Shown piece after piece: positions 21,909 to 29,221 of a stretch of DNA of 33,549 nucleotides (the first letter of the stretch is position 1; the number at the start of each line of letters is the position of its first letter). The DNA comes from Pseudarthrobacter sp. fls2-241-R2A-127 (GTDB lineage Bacteria > Actinomycetota > Actinomycetes > Actinomycetales > Micrococcaceae). The notes under the pieces were generated by a model, which saw only the letters and a list, made by a program, of their open reading frames with translations, searched no databases and was not told the origin of the DNA. Both the position numbers and the translations under genes were made by a program. Where the stretch lies: positions 1-33,549 of the forward strand of contig NZ_JARVSF010000048.1 of assembly GCF_030209355.1 (NCBI RefSeq), read 5' to 3'.

Positions 21909-22505
21909 ATGGGCTCGACCGCTAAAGAGCGGGTTTTTGCTGCCGCTGAGCAGATCAGCGCCGAGCGGCGGCCGACGGTGTCCACGGTCCGGGCTGCGGC
22001 GGGCGTTAGCAACGCAGACGCTACTCGTTACCTGAAGGAATGGGCCGAAGAGAAGCAGTCTGCGGGGGGCCAGGTCGCGGCGACCCCGCCGGCCATCCTC
22101 GAGCAGGCGGCACGTCTGGCCGGGGCTGTCTGGGCGGAAGCGTCCTCCCTTGCGAACGAGCACCATGCCGCGGAGGCCGAGCTCTGGGCCCGGGAGAAAA
22201 AGGAGTTGAATGAAGAGCTCGCCGAGCTTGTTGCAGACCTCGACAAAGTGACGGCTGAAAAGGAGTCCGTTGTCACCGAACTGACGGCCAAAATCGAGGA
22301 GCTGGAACGCCGGCTCACTACCAATATCGAGCAGCTCGAACGGGCCCGGTCAGCCGCCCAGGAAGCTATGGCGGAAGCTGCGGCCGCAGCAACCCGTACG
22401 GCCGCCGCACAGGGCCGCGCGGACGCGCTCCAGGAAGCCCACGAGGCGCTGCTGCAGCGAATCACCCCCGAGCAGCCTCAAAGTGCCGAAGAACCCGAGG
22501 CTTGA
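21909..22505 (+). CDS. KfrA-like plasmid DNA-binding coiled-coil protein
   Basis: A 198-aa protein. Residues 1-60 (AKERVFAAAEQISAERRPTV, then STVRAAAGVSNADATRYLKEW) form the KfrA N-terminal DNA-binding domain. Residues ~80-190 are a long heptad-like, Ala/Glu-rich coiled coil (AELVADLDKVTAEKESVVTE and onward). KfrA of RP4/R751-type plasmids is an autoregulated, multimerising protein that helps stable maintenance. ATG at 21909 follows AAGGGA. A perfect palindrome at 21856-21893 lies just upstream. The gene supports a plasmid origin of this segment, where parB is broken. Confidence 0.85.
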   Translation: MGSTAKERVFAAAEQISAERRPTVSTVRAAAGVSNADATRYLKEWAEEKQSAGGQVAATPPAILEQAARLAGAVWAEASSLANEHHAAEAELWAREKKELNEELAELVADLDKVTAEKESVVTELTAKIEELERRLTTNIEQLERARSAAQEAMAEAAAAATRTAAAQGRADALQEAHEALLQRITPEQPQSAEEPEA

Positions 22506-22610
22506 TCCATTAGTCGGAGCCCGGCTTTGCCAACGGCCGGCAGTCCCGCCGCCGGAGGGTGGTGCGGGCGCCCGTCGGCCCCGGTGACGGGAAGCGTTCG
22601 TTCGCTGATG

Positions 22611-23420
22611 TCAGGGGCGGGCGCCGAGGACCGGTAGGCCGTACAGTTCGGCTGTGCGGTGGAATTCAGGGTCAGGTCCGACATTTTCAGAGGTCAGCTG
22701 CAGCAGCCCGTTACGGCTGGGGGAGAGGCCTTCGTCAGCCCGCCGGTCCCAGTAGGCCCAACACCTTCCAGTCAGTGTCTTTGACGGGTAACTGATGCCC
22801 AGTGGTTCTGAGCCGTCGTCCAGCACGGTGCCGCGGATGACGTGGGAGAGCAGGGTTGTCAGATCACGGTCGTCACCGGTGAGGGAACCGGCTGTGAGAA
22901 GCTGCAGTCGTTCGGTCAGCCCCGCGGTGGTTGGTGTGAGGACTTCAAGGGCGCGGAGGGTAGCCGCGTCGTCAATCTGAACCCACCATCCCTGACCGGG
23001 GAGCCGGATCTCGTATATCGAACGGTCCATTTGCCAGTCGACAGAGATGGCCCAGGGGACATCCACCCCGTTCTCCTCGGCCTGCGCCCTGACACTGGTG
23101 ATGTAGTCCTCCACCGTCCACCCGATGGATTCAGCGGCCTTGGCCACCGACGCGCGCTGCTGCCGGAAACCGAGCAATACCTCGGCGTAGGCGCACTGAC
23201 GGGAGTCCGCGAGATAGACCGTCGAGCCGATGCTGTCGTAGCGGCCCCGGGAATCGCCGCCTGGGACTGTTCCGATCGGCAGCGGGCCAACGATGGAATT
23301 CTTCCTGACCGACAACGCGCCGTAACGGTCCTTGGCCACCCTGAACGAAATCTCCCCGGCAGCCCTAATAAGAGTGAGCCCCGTCAAGTCGCACCGGCGC
23401 ACCTTGGCGGTCGTGATCAT
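22611..23420 (-). CDS. RES-domain toxin
   Basis: A 269-aa protein carrying the RES fold: a GRYDSIGSTVYLADSRQCAY then AEVL block near residues 59-82 and a C-terminal GISYPSKTLTGRCWAYWDRR block. The family name reflects conserved Arg, Glu and Ser; Arg60, Glu80 and Ser in ISYPSK fit these. Known RES toxins deplete NAD+. Its ATG at 23420 overlaps the stop of the upstream antitoxin by 4 bp, the classic toxin-antitoxin layout. It is longer than the ~150-230 residues of many RES toxins, because of a middle section (about 100-190). Confidence 0.8.
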   Translation of the reverse strand: MITTAKVRRCDLTGLTLIRAAGEISFRVAKDRYGALSVRKNSIVGPLPIGTVPGGDSRGRYDSIGSTVYLADSRQCAYAEVLLGFRQQRASVAKAAESIGWTVEDYITSVRAQAEENGVDVPWAISVDWQMDRSIYEIRLPGQGWWVQIDDAATLRALEVLTPTTAGLTERLQLLTAGSLTGDDRDLTTLLSHVIRGTVLDDGSEPLGISYPSKTLTGRCWAYWDRRADEGLSPSRNGLLQLTSENVGPDPEFHRTAELYGLPVLGARP

Positions 23421-23797
23421 GCGGCGAAAGTGTCATTCACGAACGCTTCGGCGGCTCCCAAAACCTCACGGGAACGCAGTTGCTGGATGTAAAGGACGGG
23501 AAGTTCCTCGTCCAGGCGCGGGTTGGCCCCCATCAGCCAGGCCAACGCAACATGCTTGCCCTCGGCAAGCTCAAGCGTCTTCCAGACACGGTGCCCGAGG
23601 CGCAGCCGGGATTCGACCTCCGGGCGGGGCTCCGGGCCGTCAGGCTTCGCCCAACGAAACGGAGACGTGCGGTCCTTTACACCGGCCATCGTCTGGACGA
23701 CCGTCGTACCGAGATTCTCGTTAAGTTCGCGCACAAGGTCATGGATGTTCATCCGGGTCGTACCCAAATGAATGTCATGCCGGGTCGTTGCTTCCAT
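23417..23797 (-). CDS. Xre/MbcA-type antitoxin of the RES toxin
   Basis: A 126-aa protein. The N-terminal half (NIHDLVRELNENLGTTVVQT then MAGVKDRTSPFRW) fits an HTH-like region. The C-terminal half (LRLGHRVWKTLELAEGKHVA, LAWLMGANPRLDEELPVLYI, VLGAAEAFV) matches the toxin-binding domain (DUF2384) of Xre-type antitoxins, with the AWL..NP.L....P pattern. It precedes and overlaps the RES toxin by 4 bp. The ATG at 23797 has GGAGG too close for a usual spacing; ATG 23752 (MNIHDLV) is an alternative start. The protein probably also represses the pair's own promoter. Confidence 0.78.
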   Translation of the reverse strand: MEATTRHDIHLGTTRMNIHDLVRELNENLGTTVVQTMAGVKDRTSPFRWAKPDGPEPRPEVESRLRLGHRVWKTLELAEGKHVALAWLMGANPRLDEELPVLYIQQLRSREVLGAAEAFVNDTFAA

Positions 23798-24010
23798 GCC
23801 TCCATTGTCCCCGCACTGCAAGGCTAAAGCAACTGAAAAGCAACAAGAATGCAGGGGTCCGCTACCCGTCGGGCCCGTCAGGTCCAGGAGTTGGCCGGCC
23901 GGACGCCGAAAGGGCTCCTGGCGGGCAGGACACCGTAGGCCGCGATCCCGGGCATGGAGGATCTTCATCCTGCTGGGCAACCGCCCACGCGTGAGTGCAT
24001 TATCCGGCTC

Positions 24011-24334
24011 TCAGGAGGCTGGTGAGGCCGACGCAGGACGCAGTTCCTCATGGCTGCGCCACGCCTGCTCTCCGTCGCCGTACTCCACGGTCCATTCATC
24101 GACGCCGACCCGCTCGACGATGACGGCAGGGTCCCACCCTGAATTGTCGGGCCGCAAAACCTCTACCGCCGTCTCGTCCGGGAAAGGGTTGTGGACGCCT
24201 AAGTACTCCCGGACGGTCTCATCGATGGGAGTCGTCCCACCGCCCGGGGCTGCATTGACCCACTGTTCCAACGGATCGGTGCTCGCCCACTGCGCTGCCA
24301 GTCCTGCTACGTAGTTGTCCCCGCTGCCGCTCAT
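24011..24334 (-). CDS. Hypothetical acidic protein
   Basis: A 107-aa acidic protein (MSGSGDNYVAGLAAQWASTD...), with predicted beta strands in the second half (AVEVLRPDN, AVIVERVGVDEWTVEYGDGE). ATG at 24334 is preceded by AGGAGGCGGG at good spacing, so the start is firm. The second half could be a small SH3/Tudor-like barrel, but that is a guess. The family is not recognised. It stands alone between the antitoxin and lsr2. Confidence 0.65.
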   Translation of the reverse strand: MSGSGDNYVAGLAAQWASTDPLEQWVNAAPGGGTTPIDETVREYLGVHNPFPDETAVEVLRPDNSGWDPAVIVERVGVDEWTVEYGDGEQAWRSHEELRPASASPAS

Positions 24335-24670
24335 GACAACCCGCCTCCTAGTAATGGTGCTGCCCGATCATCTCTGTACCTTGCCCATGCCCACCCTGGC
24401 CCAGCCGGTATCCCTGACATGTGGAGCTGCCAGGAAACTGGACTCACCGCACGCAGGTTTGCTTGCCCACGTTGCCGCCACGCGTCCGGGTGTATGGGCT
24501 TCATGCCGTAAGTATTGCAGCGAGCGACGACATGGGGGACTGCGCAAGGGGTTGCTGCCTATTGAGGTCCTGCCCGCGCCCATAGGCCGGTTCTACAAAC
24601 CGCAGGAGCTATTAAAATAATCAGGACCGGAACCACCTATAGATTCCGGTCCTAATCTGTTTTTCTGCTT
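24335..24670. other. Intergenic region downstream of lsr2
   Basis: It holds the lsr2 terminator at its right edge. The rest shows no gene I can support; a frame of ~100 aa on the plus strand lacks a ribosome binding site and protein-like composition. Confidence 0.45.
24623..24653 (-). terminator. Terminator of lsr2
   Basis: AGGACCGGAA and TTCCGGTCCT form a 10-bp stem with an 11-base loop. On the minus strand it is followed by GATTATTTTAAT. It lies 17 bp after the lsr2 stop. Confidence 0.8.
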
Positions 24671-25000
24671 CTAATGAGCGGCTTCGTACTTCTCAACGAC
24701 TTCCGCTTGGATACGACCCCGCGTATTCACCTGGATGCCATTCTCAACCGCCCACATCCGCACCGCTCTAGCATCCGGCCCGCCCTGCGAGGACTTCGTC
24801 CGGGCCGCCGAACGCCCACGACCCCCGGATACCCTGCGTCCAGCGTTGGTAAAACGGCTCAGGGCACCACGCAGTTCGTTCGCGTGACCTTCGTTCAAAT
24901 CAATCACGTATTCACTGCCGTCGAGGGCGAAAGAAATCGTTTCGCTAGCTTCGGAGCCATCAATATCATCTTCCAGAACCACGACTGTCTTTTTTGCCAT
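24671..25000 (-). CDS. lsr2: Lsr2 nucleoid-associated protein
   Basis: A 109-aa protein typical of Lsr2. The N-terminal dimerisation domain starts MAKKTVVVLEDDIDGSEASE and includes FALDGSEYVIDL. A basic linker follows (RVSGGRGRSAARTKSS). The C-terminal DNA-binding domain RAVRMWAVENGIQVNTRGRI contains the AT-hook-like Arg-Gly-Arg that enters AT-rich minor grooves. Lsr2 coats and silences horizontally acquired DNA in actinobacteria, so a copy here may silence this island or substitute for the chromosomal protein. No clear ribosome binding site precedes the ATG at 25000. Confidence 0.95.
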   Translation of the reverse strand: MAKKTVVVLEDDIDGSEASETISFALDGSEYVIDLNEGHANELRGALSRFTNAGRRVSGGRGRSAARTKSSQGGPDARAVRMWAVENGIQVNTRGRIQAEVVEKYEAAH

Positions 25001-25241
25001 AAAACAAGGTTAACAGCGGGCTGAACGATCGGATGGGCCACTCGAGCAGGCAATTATTGGCCTAATAGAAGGAGCCAACCTGGACGACCGCTAACACTCA
25101 AGTTAGCTGGGACAATACGGAGCCAGGGTACGCGCAGGTGGCGGGCTTGCCGCTGCCCCGCAGGTCACCCATGATTGACCACGAAGTGAAGCGTATACCG
25201 GCTGTCCCGGAACAACACTGATCCTGGGGAGGAGGATTACC

Positions 25242-25466
25242 CTGACGCAAAAACCCGAAGAAGGCGACTCTCAACAGAACTCAGGCCGCGGGACTGATGA
25301 CGAGGTCATTGCCGAAGCCCTGCAGTTGCTGGCCGACTTCGACAACACGCCCCTGCCGCACATGACCCCGCTGTTCTACCAGCACGGGTACGAAGAGTTA
25401 CGAATGATCACCCGGGACCTGCTCCAAATCCTGGGGCATGACCCCGACGCTCAGAAGTCCCGATGA
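25242..25466 (+). CDS. Small hypothetical protein, apparent CTG start
   Basis: An open frame from 25179 ends at TGA 25464-25466. It has no ATG, GTG or TTG before residue ~41, but a textbook AGGAGG (25230-25235) sits six bases before CTG 25242. Starting there gives 74 aa: (M)TQKPEEGDSQQNSGRGTDDE, then a helical VIAEALQLLADFDN and EELRMITRDLLQILGHDPDA. The composition is clearly protein-like. The family is not recognised; it is small, acidic and helical. A short terminator follows at 25489-25506. A true start at CTG is rare and needs direct proof. Confidence 0.6.
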   Translation: MTQKPEEGDSQQNSGRGTDDEVIAEALQLLADFDNTPLPHMTPLFYQHGYEELRMITRDLLQILGHDPDAQKSR

Positions 25467-25488
25467 ATGTCGGCGTCGAATCAGAAAA

Positions 25489-25506
25489 GTCCAAAGCACT
25501 TTGGAC
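25489..25506 (+). terminator. Hairpin after the CTG-start gene
   Basis: GTCCAAAG, loop CA, CTTTGGAC, followed by AATTTC, 22 bp after the stop codon. Confidence 0.5.
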
Positions 25507-25520
25507 AATTTCGGGTGCTA

Positions 25521-25969
25521 GTGGTCTGTCTCAGTTTTGTTTGATGGTTTCGAGGGCGACGCGGCCGCGGGCGACTTTTTTGAGGATTGAGTCTGCGGTT
25601 GCGGTCCAGACCAGGGGTTTGGGTTCGGTGTTGTTGGCGGCGAGGTAGTCCTCGATTTTGGTGATCAGGTCCGGGACGGAATGGAACGCTCCGCGGCGCA
25701 GGGCCTTGTCGGTGAGTTCCGGGAACCAGCGTTCGACCAGGTTCAGCCACGAGGACGAAGTGGGGGTGAAGTGCAGTTGGAACCGGGGATTTTTCGCCAG
25801 CCAGGCCTTCACGTCCGGGTGCTTGTGGGTGGCGTAGTTGTCCAGGATCAGGTGGACATCCAGGCCCCGCGGGACTTCCTTATTGATGGTCTTGAGGAAC
25901 ACCAGGAACTCCTCGTGGCGGTGCTTGGGCAGGCAGGAACCGATGACTTTTCCGGTCGCGACATCCAGC
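25521..25969 (-). pseudogene. IS630-family transposase, C-terminal remnant
   Basis: The minus-strand frame ending at 25531 reads LDVATGKVIGSCLPKHRHEE, then HLILDNYATHKHPDVKAWLA and LHFTPTSSSWLNLVERWFPE. These are the second Asp (DNYATH) and the Glu (LVERWF) of the IS630 DDE domain. The N-terminal part with the HTH and first Asp is gone. The outer IS end is probably just beyond a TA at 25519-25520, the IS630 target dinucleotide. At about 25969 the coding switches abruptly to a SnoaL-like gene, so a deletion or rearrangement fused the two. Confidence 0.85.
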
Positions 25970-26183
25970 TGACATCGTGCCGGTGCCCGTCCGGGGCACT
26001 CCACAACCGTGTGAACAATTGCCGTGCTCCCGCGGGATCCGTGCAGGTGGCTGCAGGAAACTGGACGTGGCTGCTTCCCAGCAAGTCCACCACGGCGTCG
26101 ACGTCCTTGCGGTCTGCGATGGCGACGTACGTGTGCAGGAGATTCGCGATCTGGTGTCTGGCCTCGGCGGCCTGGATGCTCAT
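25970..26183 (-). pseudogene. SnoaL/NTF2-like protein, 5' fragment truncated by IS630 remnant
   Basis: ATG at 26183 overlaps the DUF3500 gene stop by 4 bp (ATGA), so it was the second gene of that operon. The fragment MSIQAAEARHQIANLLHTYV, then IADRKDVDAVVDLLGSSHVQ and DGHRHDVS, is the first half of a SnoaL-like (NTF2-fold) domain, normally ~130-150 aa. After VS at about 25969 the sequence is IS630. The protein is thus missing its second half and is probably non-functional. Confidence 0.75.
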
Positions 26184-27439
26184 CGGGCAAGCTCTGAATG
26201 TGCTGCCTGCCATTGACGGACCCAGGACCGGCCGTAGTCGTTGCCGTGCGGGGTCCGCAGCACGGTGTGGACGTGGAACTGCTTGGGCGTACGGTAATCG
26301 AGGAAAACACCGCAGTGATGGTCCAGCTCGGCAATGATAACGGGGGACTGGATCCGGTAGTAGAAGACATCGCCGGGCTCGTGCCCGCCGATCCAGGAGA
26401 ACCAGGTCTCATCCAGATGCTCCCGGATTTCGCGCATCCGTGCCGCGCGGGGGCCTTCCGGGAGGGGAAGGACGAATTTTTCGACGATCGAAAGGGCGAT
26501 GTGTTGTGCCTCGGCGGGCATGTCTGAAACCCGGATTCCTTCAAAGGGGATGACCCGGTTGTCCTGGAAGGCGCCGGCAAGGTGCCTTTCGTCCCCCGGA
26601 TGCACCCGCCCTTCCGGCATGGCCGGGTCGACCATCTGCTGGTAGACCGTCGCAGCGGATCGTTGTTCGGCGGGCAGTGCGGCCATGAGGTTGGTGCCAA
26701 GCTGGATCCTGTCCCCGAAAGCGGCAGTACCGGCGTGCGGGCCCTCGTCGATCTCGTTGGGCTCGGCTCCGAAAAAGACCGGGCTGAGGGACATGCGTCC
26801 TTCCACGACAAGGCAGTTGACGGCGCAGTGGTGCCCGTACAGTTGCCACCCCCACGGGGCGCTCTGATGCGGCGTCCCGTACAGGGCGAAGTTGTAGCTG
26901 AACTCGTTCAGGATACTTTCGAGTCCCACGACCTCTCCCAGGAAGCCGTTGATCAGCATCATGCCGTGTGCGAGCTCGTAACCTTCAGGGCTTAGCGATG
27001 CTTTCACGAGCGCCAGTGCTTTTTCACGGATGTCCCGGGGTTGGAACTCAAGTCTGAGGCCGGTATCGAACTGCATGAATTCGGGATTGGCCCAGGTCTG
27101 CCACTCCACGGCGTCCACCGGGTACGTGAGCTTTTCCCGGTCGTCGGCGGAAACCGCAGCCAGCAGAGCCTCGGCTGCCTCGGCCATGGCGGCCGCCGGA
27201 GCCTCCTCGCCCGGCAACGCCGGCGCAAATGGGTAGAGACCTTCCCGCAGGGTCCCATCCTCGGTGACTCCACGGAATTCGTTCAGGTAGAGAGGTGTCC
27301 AGCCTTTAACCAGCTCACCGGTGAAGGTCCCTTCCTTTCGGGCCTCCTGGCGGTAGGCGTAGGCATCGCGGCCCTTCACGTCTTCAATGCGGGGATGGCC
27401 TTGCGGGAAAAGATACTGGCGGAACTCTGCTGTGCTCAT
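26180..27439 (-). CDS. DUF3500 family protein
   Basis: A 419-aa protein matching the DUF3500 pattern. Characteristic blocks include YLNEFRGVTEDGTLREGLYP in the N-terminal third, ANPEFMQFDTGLRLEF, YNFALYGTPHQSAPWGWQLY followed by GHHCAVNC in the middle, and IQSPVIIAELDHHCGVFLDY near the end. The histidines in the last two blocks suggest metal binding, though no activity is established for the family that I know of. ATG at 27439 follows AAGGAG. It precedes a truncated SnoaL-like gene (4-bp overlap) and follows the GntR gene in the same direction. Confidence 0.85.
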   Translation of the reverse strand: MSTAEFRQYLFPQGHPRIEDVKGRDAYAYRQEARKEGTFTGELVKGWTPLYLNEFRGVTEDGTLREGLYPFAPALPGEEAPAAAMAEAAEALLAAVSADDREKLTYPVDAVEWQTWANPEFMQFDTGLRLEFQPRDIREKALALVKASLSPEGYELAHGMMLINGFLGEVVGLESILNEFSYNFALYGTPHQSAPWGWQLYGHHCAVNCLVVEGRMSLSPVFFGAEPNEIDEGPHAGTAAFGDRIQLGTNLMAALPAEQRSAATVYQQMVDPAMPEGRVHPGDERHLAGAFQDNRVIPFEGIRVSDMPAEAQHIALSIVEKFVLPLPEGPRAARMREIREHLDETWFSWIGGHEPGDVFYYRIQSPVIIAELDHHCGVFLDYRTPKQFHVHTVLRTPHGNDYGRSWVRQWQAAHSELAR

Positions 27440-27470
27440 GGGCGCACTCCTTCGTGCTCGGTAATTCGGG

Positions 27471-28220
27471 TCAGTTGTTGTGCTTGGTGACGGCTTGCCT
27501 GACAGTGGTGATGTCGCCACTGGCGATCGCTTCCACGAGTTCGGCGTGAACCCGCAGGCGCTCAGTCCTGTAGGCCGCCGCTGCCGCCTCGTCCTCATCG
27601 ACGCGTGATGAAGCTGACGAAGACAGGTGCCCGAGCGTTCCGGTATAGACGGCCCGGGCCATTGCGTTCGGGCAGATTGCGGCGATCCTCTCGTGCAGGG
27701 CCCAGTTCGCCCGCATAAATCCGTCCCAGTCCGTGGACGCTTCCATATTGGCCACGAGAAGACGCAGCTCGGAGATATCCTCGTCGGTGCGGCATCGGGC
27801 AGCCCCGACGTCAATGAGTTCCTCGAGGTGGTCCCGCAGTTCAATGGCATCCATGACGGCCGAGGGCTGCTCCCCGACAGTAAGGAGCGTGTGCCGCAGC
27901 CGGACCACAGGGCTGGGCTCGGCGACGAAGAGCCCGCCGGTTCGGCCTGGACGGATCTCCAATATCCCCCGCTCACGCAGGAGCCGGACCGCCTCGCTGA
28001 CCGTCGCGCGGGCATAACCGGTCTCTTCCCGCAACGAAGGCAAGGTGCCCACGAGGGCGCCCGGCTCAAGACCCTGGGCACGGATCCGCTCTTCCAGGGC
28101 AGCAGCGAGATGATCCGCCCGCGAACGCGGCGCGGCGAGATTCAACCCTGACGCCTGAGCCATCTGCGGTGTCCCGGAATCCTGTACGGCGGCCTGTACG
28201 GCACCGGATGTCTGTGTCAT
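27471..28220 (-). CDS. GntR-family (FadR-type) transcriptional regulator
   Basis: A 249-aa regulator. The winged HTH is at about residues 35-95 (ADHLAAALEERIRAQGLEPG, TLPSLREETGYARATVSEAV, RLLRERGILEIRPGRTGGLF), and a C-terminal helical FCD-type effector domain holds ELRDHLEELIDVGAARCR and NWALHERIAA. ATG at 28220 lacks a strong ribosome binding site; a later ATG (MAQASG...) is possible. It is divergent from the FAH-family gene with a palindromic operator candidate between them, and upstream of the DUF3500 gene. It probably controls both operons in response to a carboxylic acid or CoA intermediate. Confidence 0.88.
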   Translation of the reverse strand: MTQTSGAVQAAVQDSGTPQMAQASGLNLAAPRSRADHLAAALEERIRAQGLEPGALVGTLPSLREETGYARATVSEAVRLLRERGILEIRPGRTGGLFVAEPSPVVRLRHTLLTVGEQPSAVMDAIELRDHLEELIDVGAARCRTDEDISELRLLVANMEASTDWDGFMRANWALHERIAAICPNAMARAVYTGTLGHLSSSASSRVDEDEAAAAAYRTERLRVHAELVEAIASGDITTVRQAVTKHNN

Positions 28221-28236
28221 GCTCTTATTGAAGCAC

Positions 28237-28254
28237 AAAAGGTGCGAACGTTTT
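28237..28254. promoter_or_regulatory. Palindromic operator candidate for the GntR regulator
   Basis: AAAAGGTGCGAACGTTTT is a dyad of the form AAAAxGTxCGxACxTTTT (14 of 18 bases symmetric) in the 76-bp divergent gap. It lies 17 bp upstream of the GntR start codon and is well placed to control both directions. Confidence 0.55.
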
Positions 28255-28296
28255 AGCTCTTTTCGACATGGTTGTCGGAACGTGAAGGGGAGTCCC

Positions 28297-29175
28297 ATGA
28301 AGATCGTTGGTATCCGTCGCAATGCTGGTCCCGTGGAAGTCGCCGCACTGTCCGAGGACGGGCAGAGCGTCTCCGTGCTGGCCGGGCTTGAGCAGTTCTG
28401 GGCCGCGCCGGCCCAGCACCTTGCTTCTGCTGCGTCCGGGGAAACCCTGCCGTCACCCGGTGTCGAGTTCGTCCCGCCGGTTCTGCCGGGCGCCCGGGTG
28501 ATCTGCATCGGGCTGAATTACCTCAAACACGTCGCCGAGGGCTCCTTCAAAGACCAGGAACTGCCCGAACACCCGACCCTGTTCGCGCGGTGGACGCAGT
28601 CCCTCACGGTGGATGGGGCTGCGGTACCCGTCCCGTCCGGGGAGGATGGGCTGGACTGGGAAGGCGAGATCGTCGCCTGGGTCGGTGAAACCCTCGTTGA
28701 CGTCTCCCCGGAGGAAGCGCTGGAAGCCGTGGTCGGCTATTCCGTTTTCAACGACCTCACCGCCCGGCGCGCTCAAAAGCTCACCTCACAGTGGATCCTG
28801 GGCAAGAACGCTGACCTGTCTGGTCCGGTCGGACCCATGGTTCCCGCCGGTGAGGTCGGTGACCTGCGCGACGGCCTGCGGGTTCAGACCCGTGTGAACG
28901 GTGAGACCGTGCAGGACGGGAACACCACCGAGATGGTCTACACCGTGGGTGAAACCTTGGCGCACATCTCCAAAACCTTCACCGTTCGCCCCGGTGACCT
29001 GCTCGCCACCGGGACCCCCTCCGGTGTGGGCTATGCACGCACCCCCCAGTGGCTCCTGCAGCCAGGGGACACCGTTGAAGTCGAGGTTGAGAAAATCGGC
29101 ACACTCCGCAACTCCATCGTTGGCAACGACGCCCGCCATGCGGCGGCCCGAGAGATTCAGGCGGCACTGGGGTGA
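28297..29175 (+). CDS. Fumarylacetoacetate hydrolase family protein
   Basis: A 292-aa enzyme of the FAH superfamily, which cleaves carbon-carbon bonds of, or hydrates and decarboxylates, 2-oxo acids from aromatic breakdown. ICIGLNYLKHVAE (69-81) is the usual entry motif. The metal triad is Glu122, Glu124 (LDWEGEIVAWVG) and Asp153 (VFNDLTARRAQ). The C-terminal LATGTPSGVGYARTPQWLLQ closes the site. ATG at 28297 follows GAAGGGGAG. It is the first gene of a rightward operon with a CoA-transferase and a carboxyltransferase. The exact substrate cannot be told from the sequence. Confidence 0.92.
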   Translation: MKIVGIRRNAGPVEVAALSEDGQSVSVLAGLEQFWAAPAQHLASAASGETLPSPGVEFVPPVLPGARVICIGLNYLKHVAEGSFKDQELPEHPTLFARWTQSLTVDGAAVPVPSGEDGLDWEGEIVAWVGETLVDVSPEEALEAVVGYSVFNDLTARRAQKLTSQWILGKNADLSGPVGPMVPAGEVGDLRDGLRVQTRVNGETVQDGNTTEMVYTVGETLAHISKTFTVRPGDLLATGTPSGVGYARTPQWLLQPGDTVEVEVEKIGTLRNSIVGNDARHAAAREIQAALG

Positions 29176-29221
29176 TGGTCCACCGGCCCTCCATCGGGCT
29201 CGTCGGTAAAGGCGCTGCGGC

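Noticed and set aside
24315..24620. A 101-residue plus-strand frame downstream of lsr2
   Set aside because: It begins inside the start of another gene on the opposite strand, lacks a ribosome binding site and runs into the lsr2 terminator region.
27440..28081. N-terminal extension of the DUF3500 gene to 633 residues
   Set aside because: The extension is a shadow of the GntR gene; AAGGAG precedes ATG 27439.
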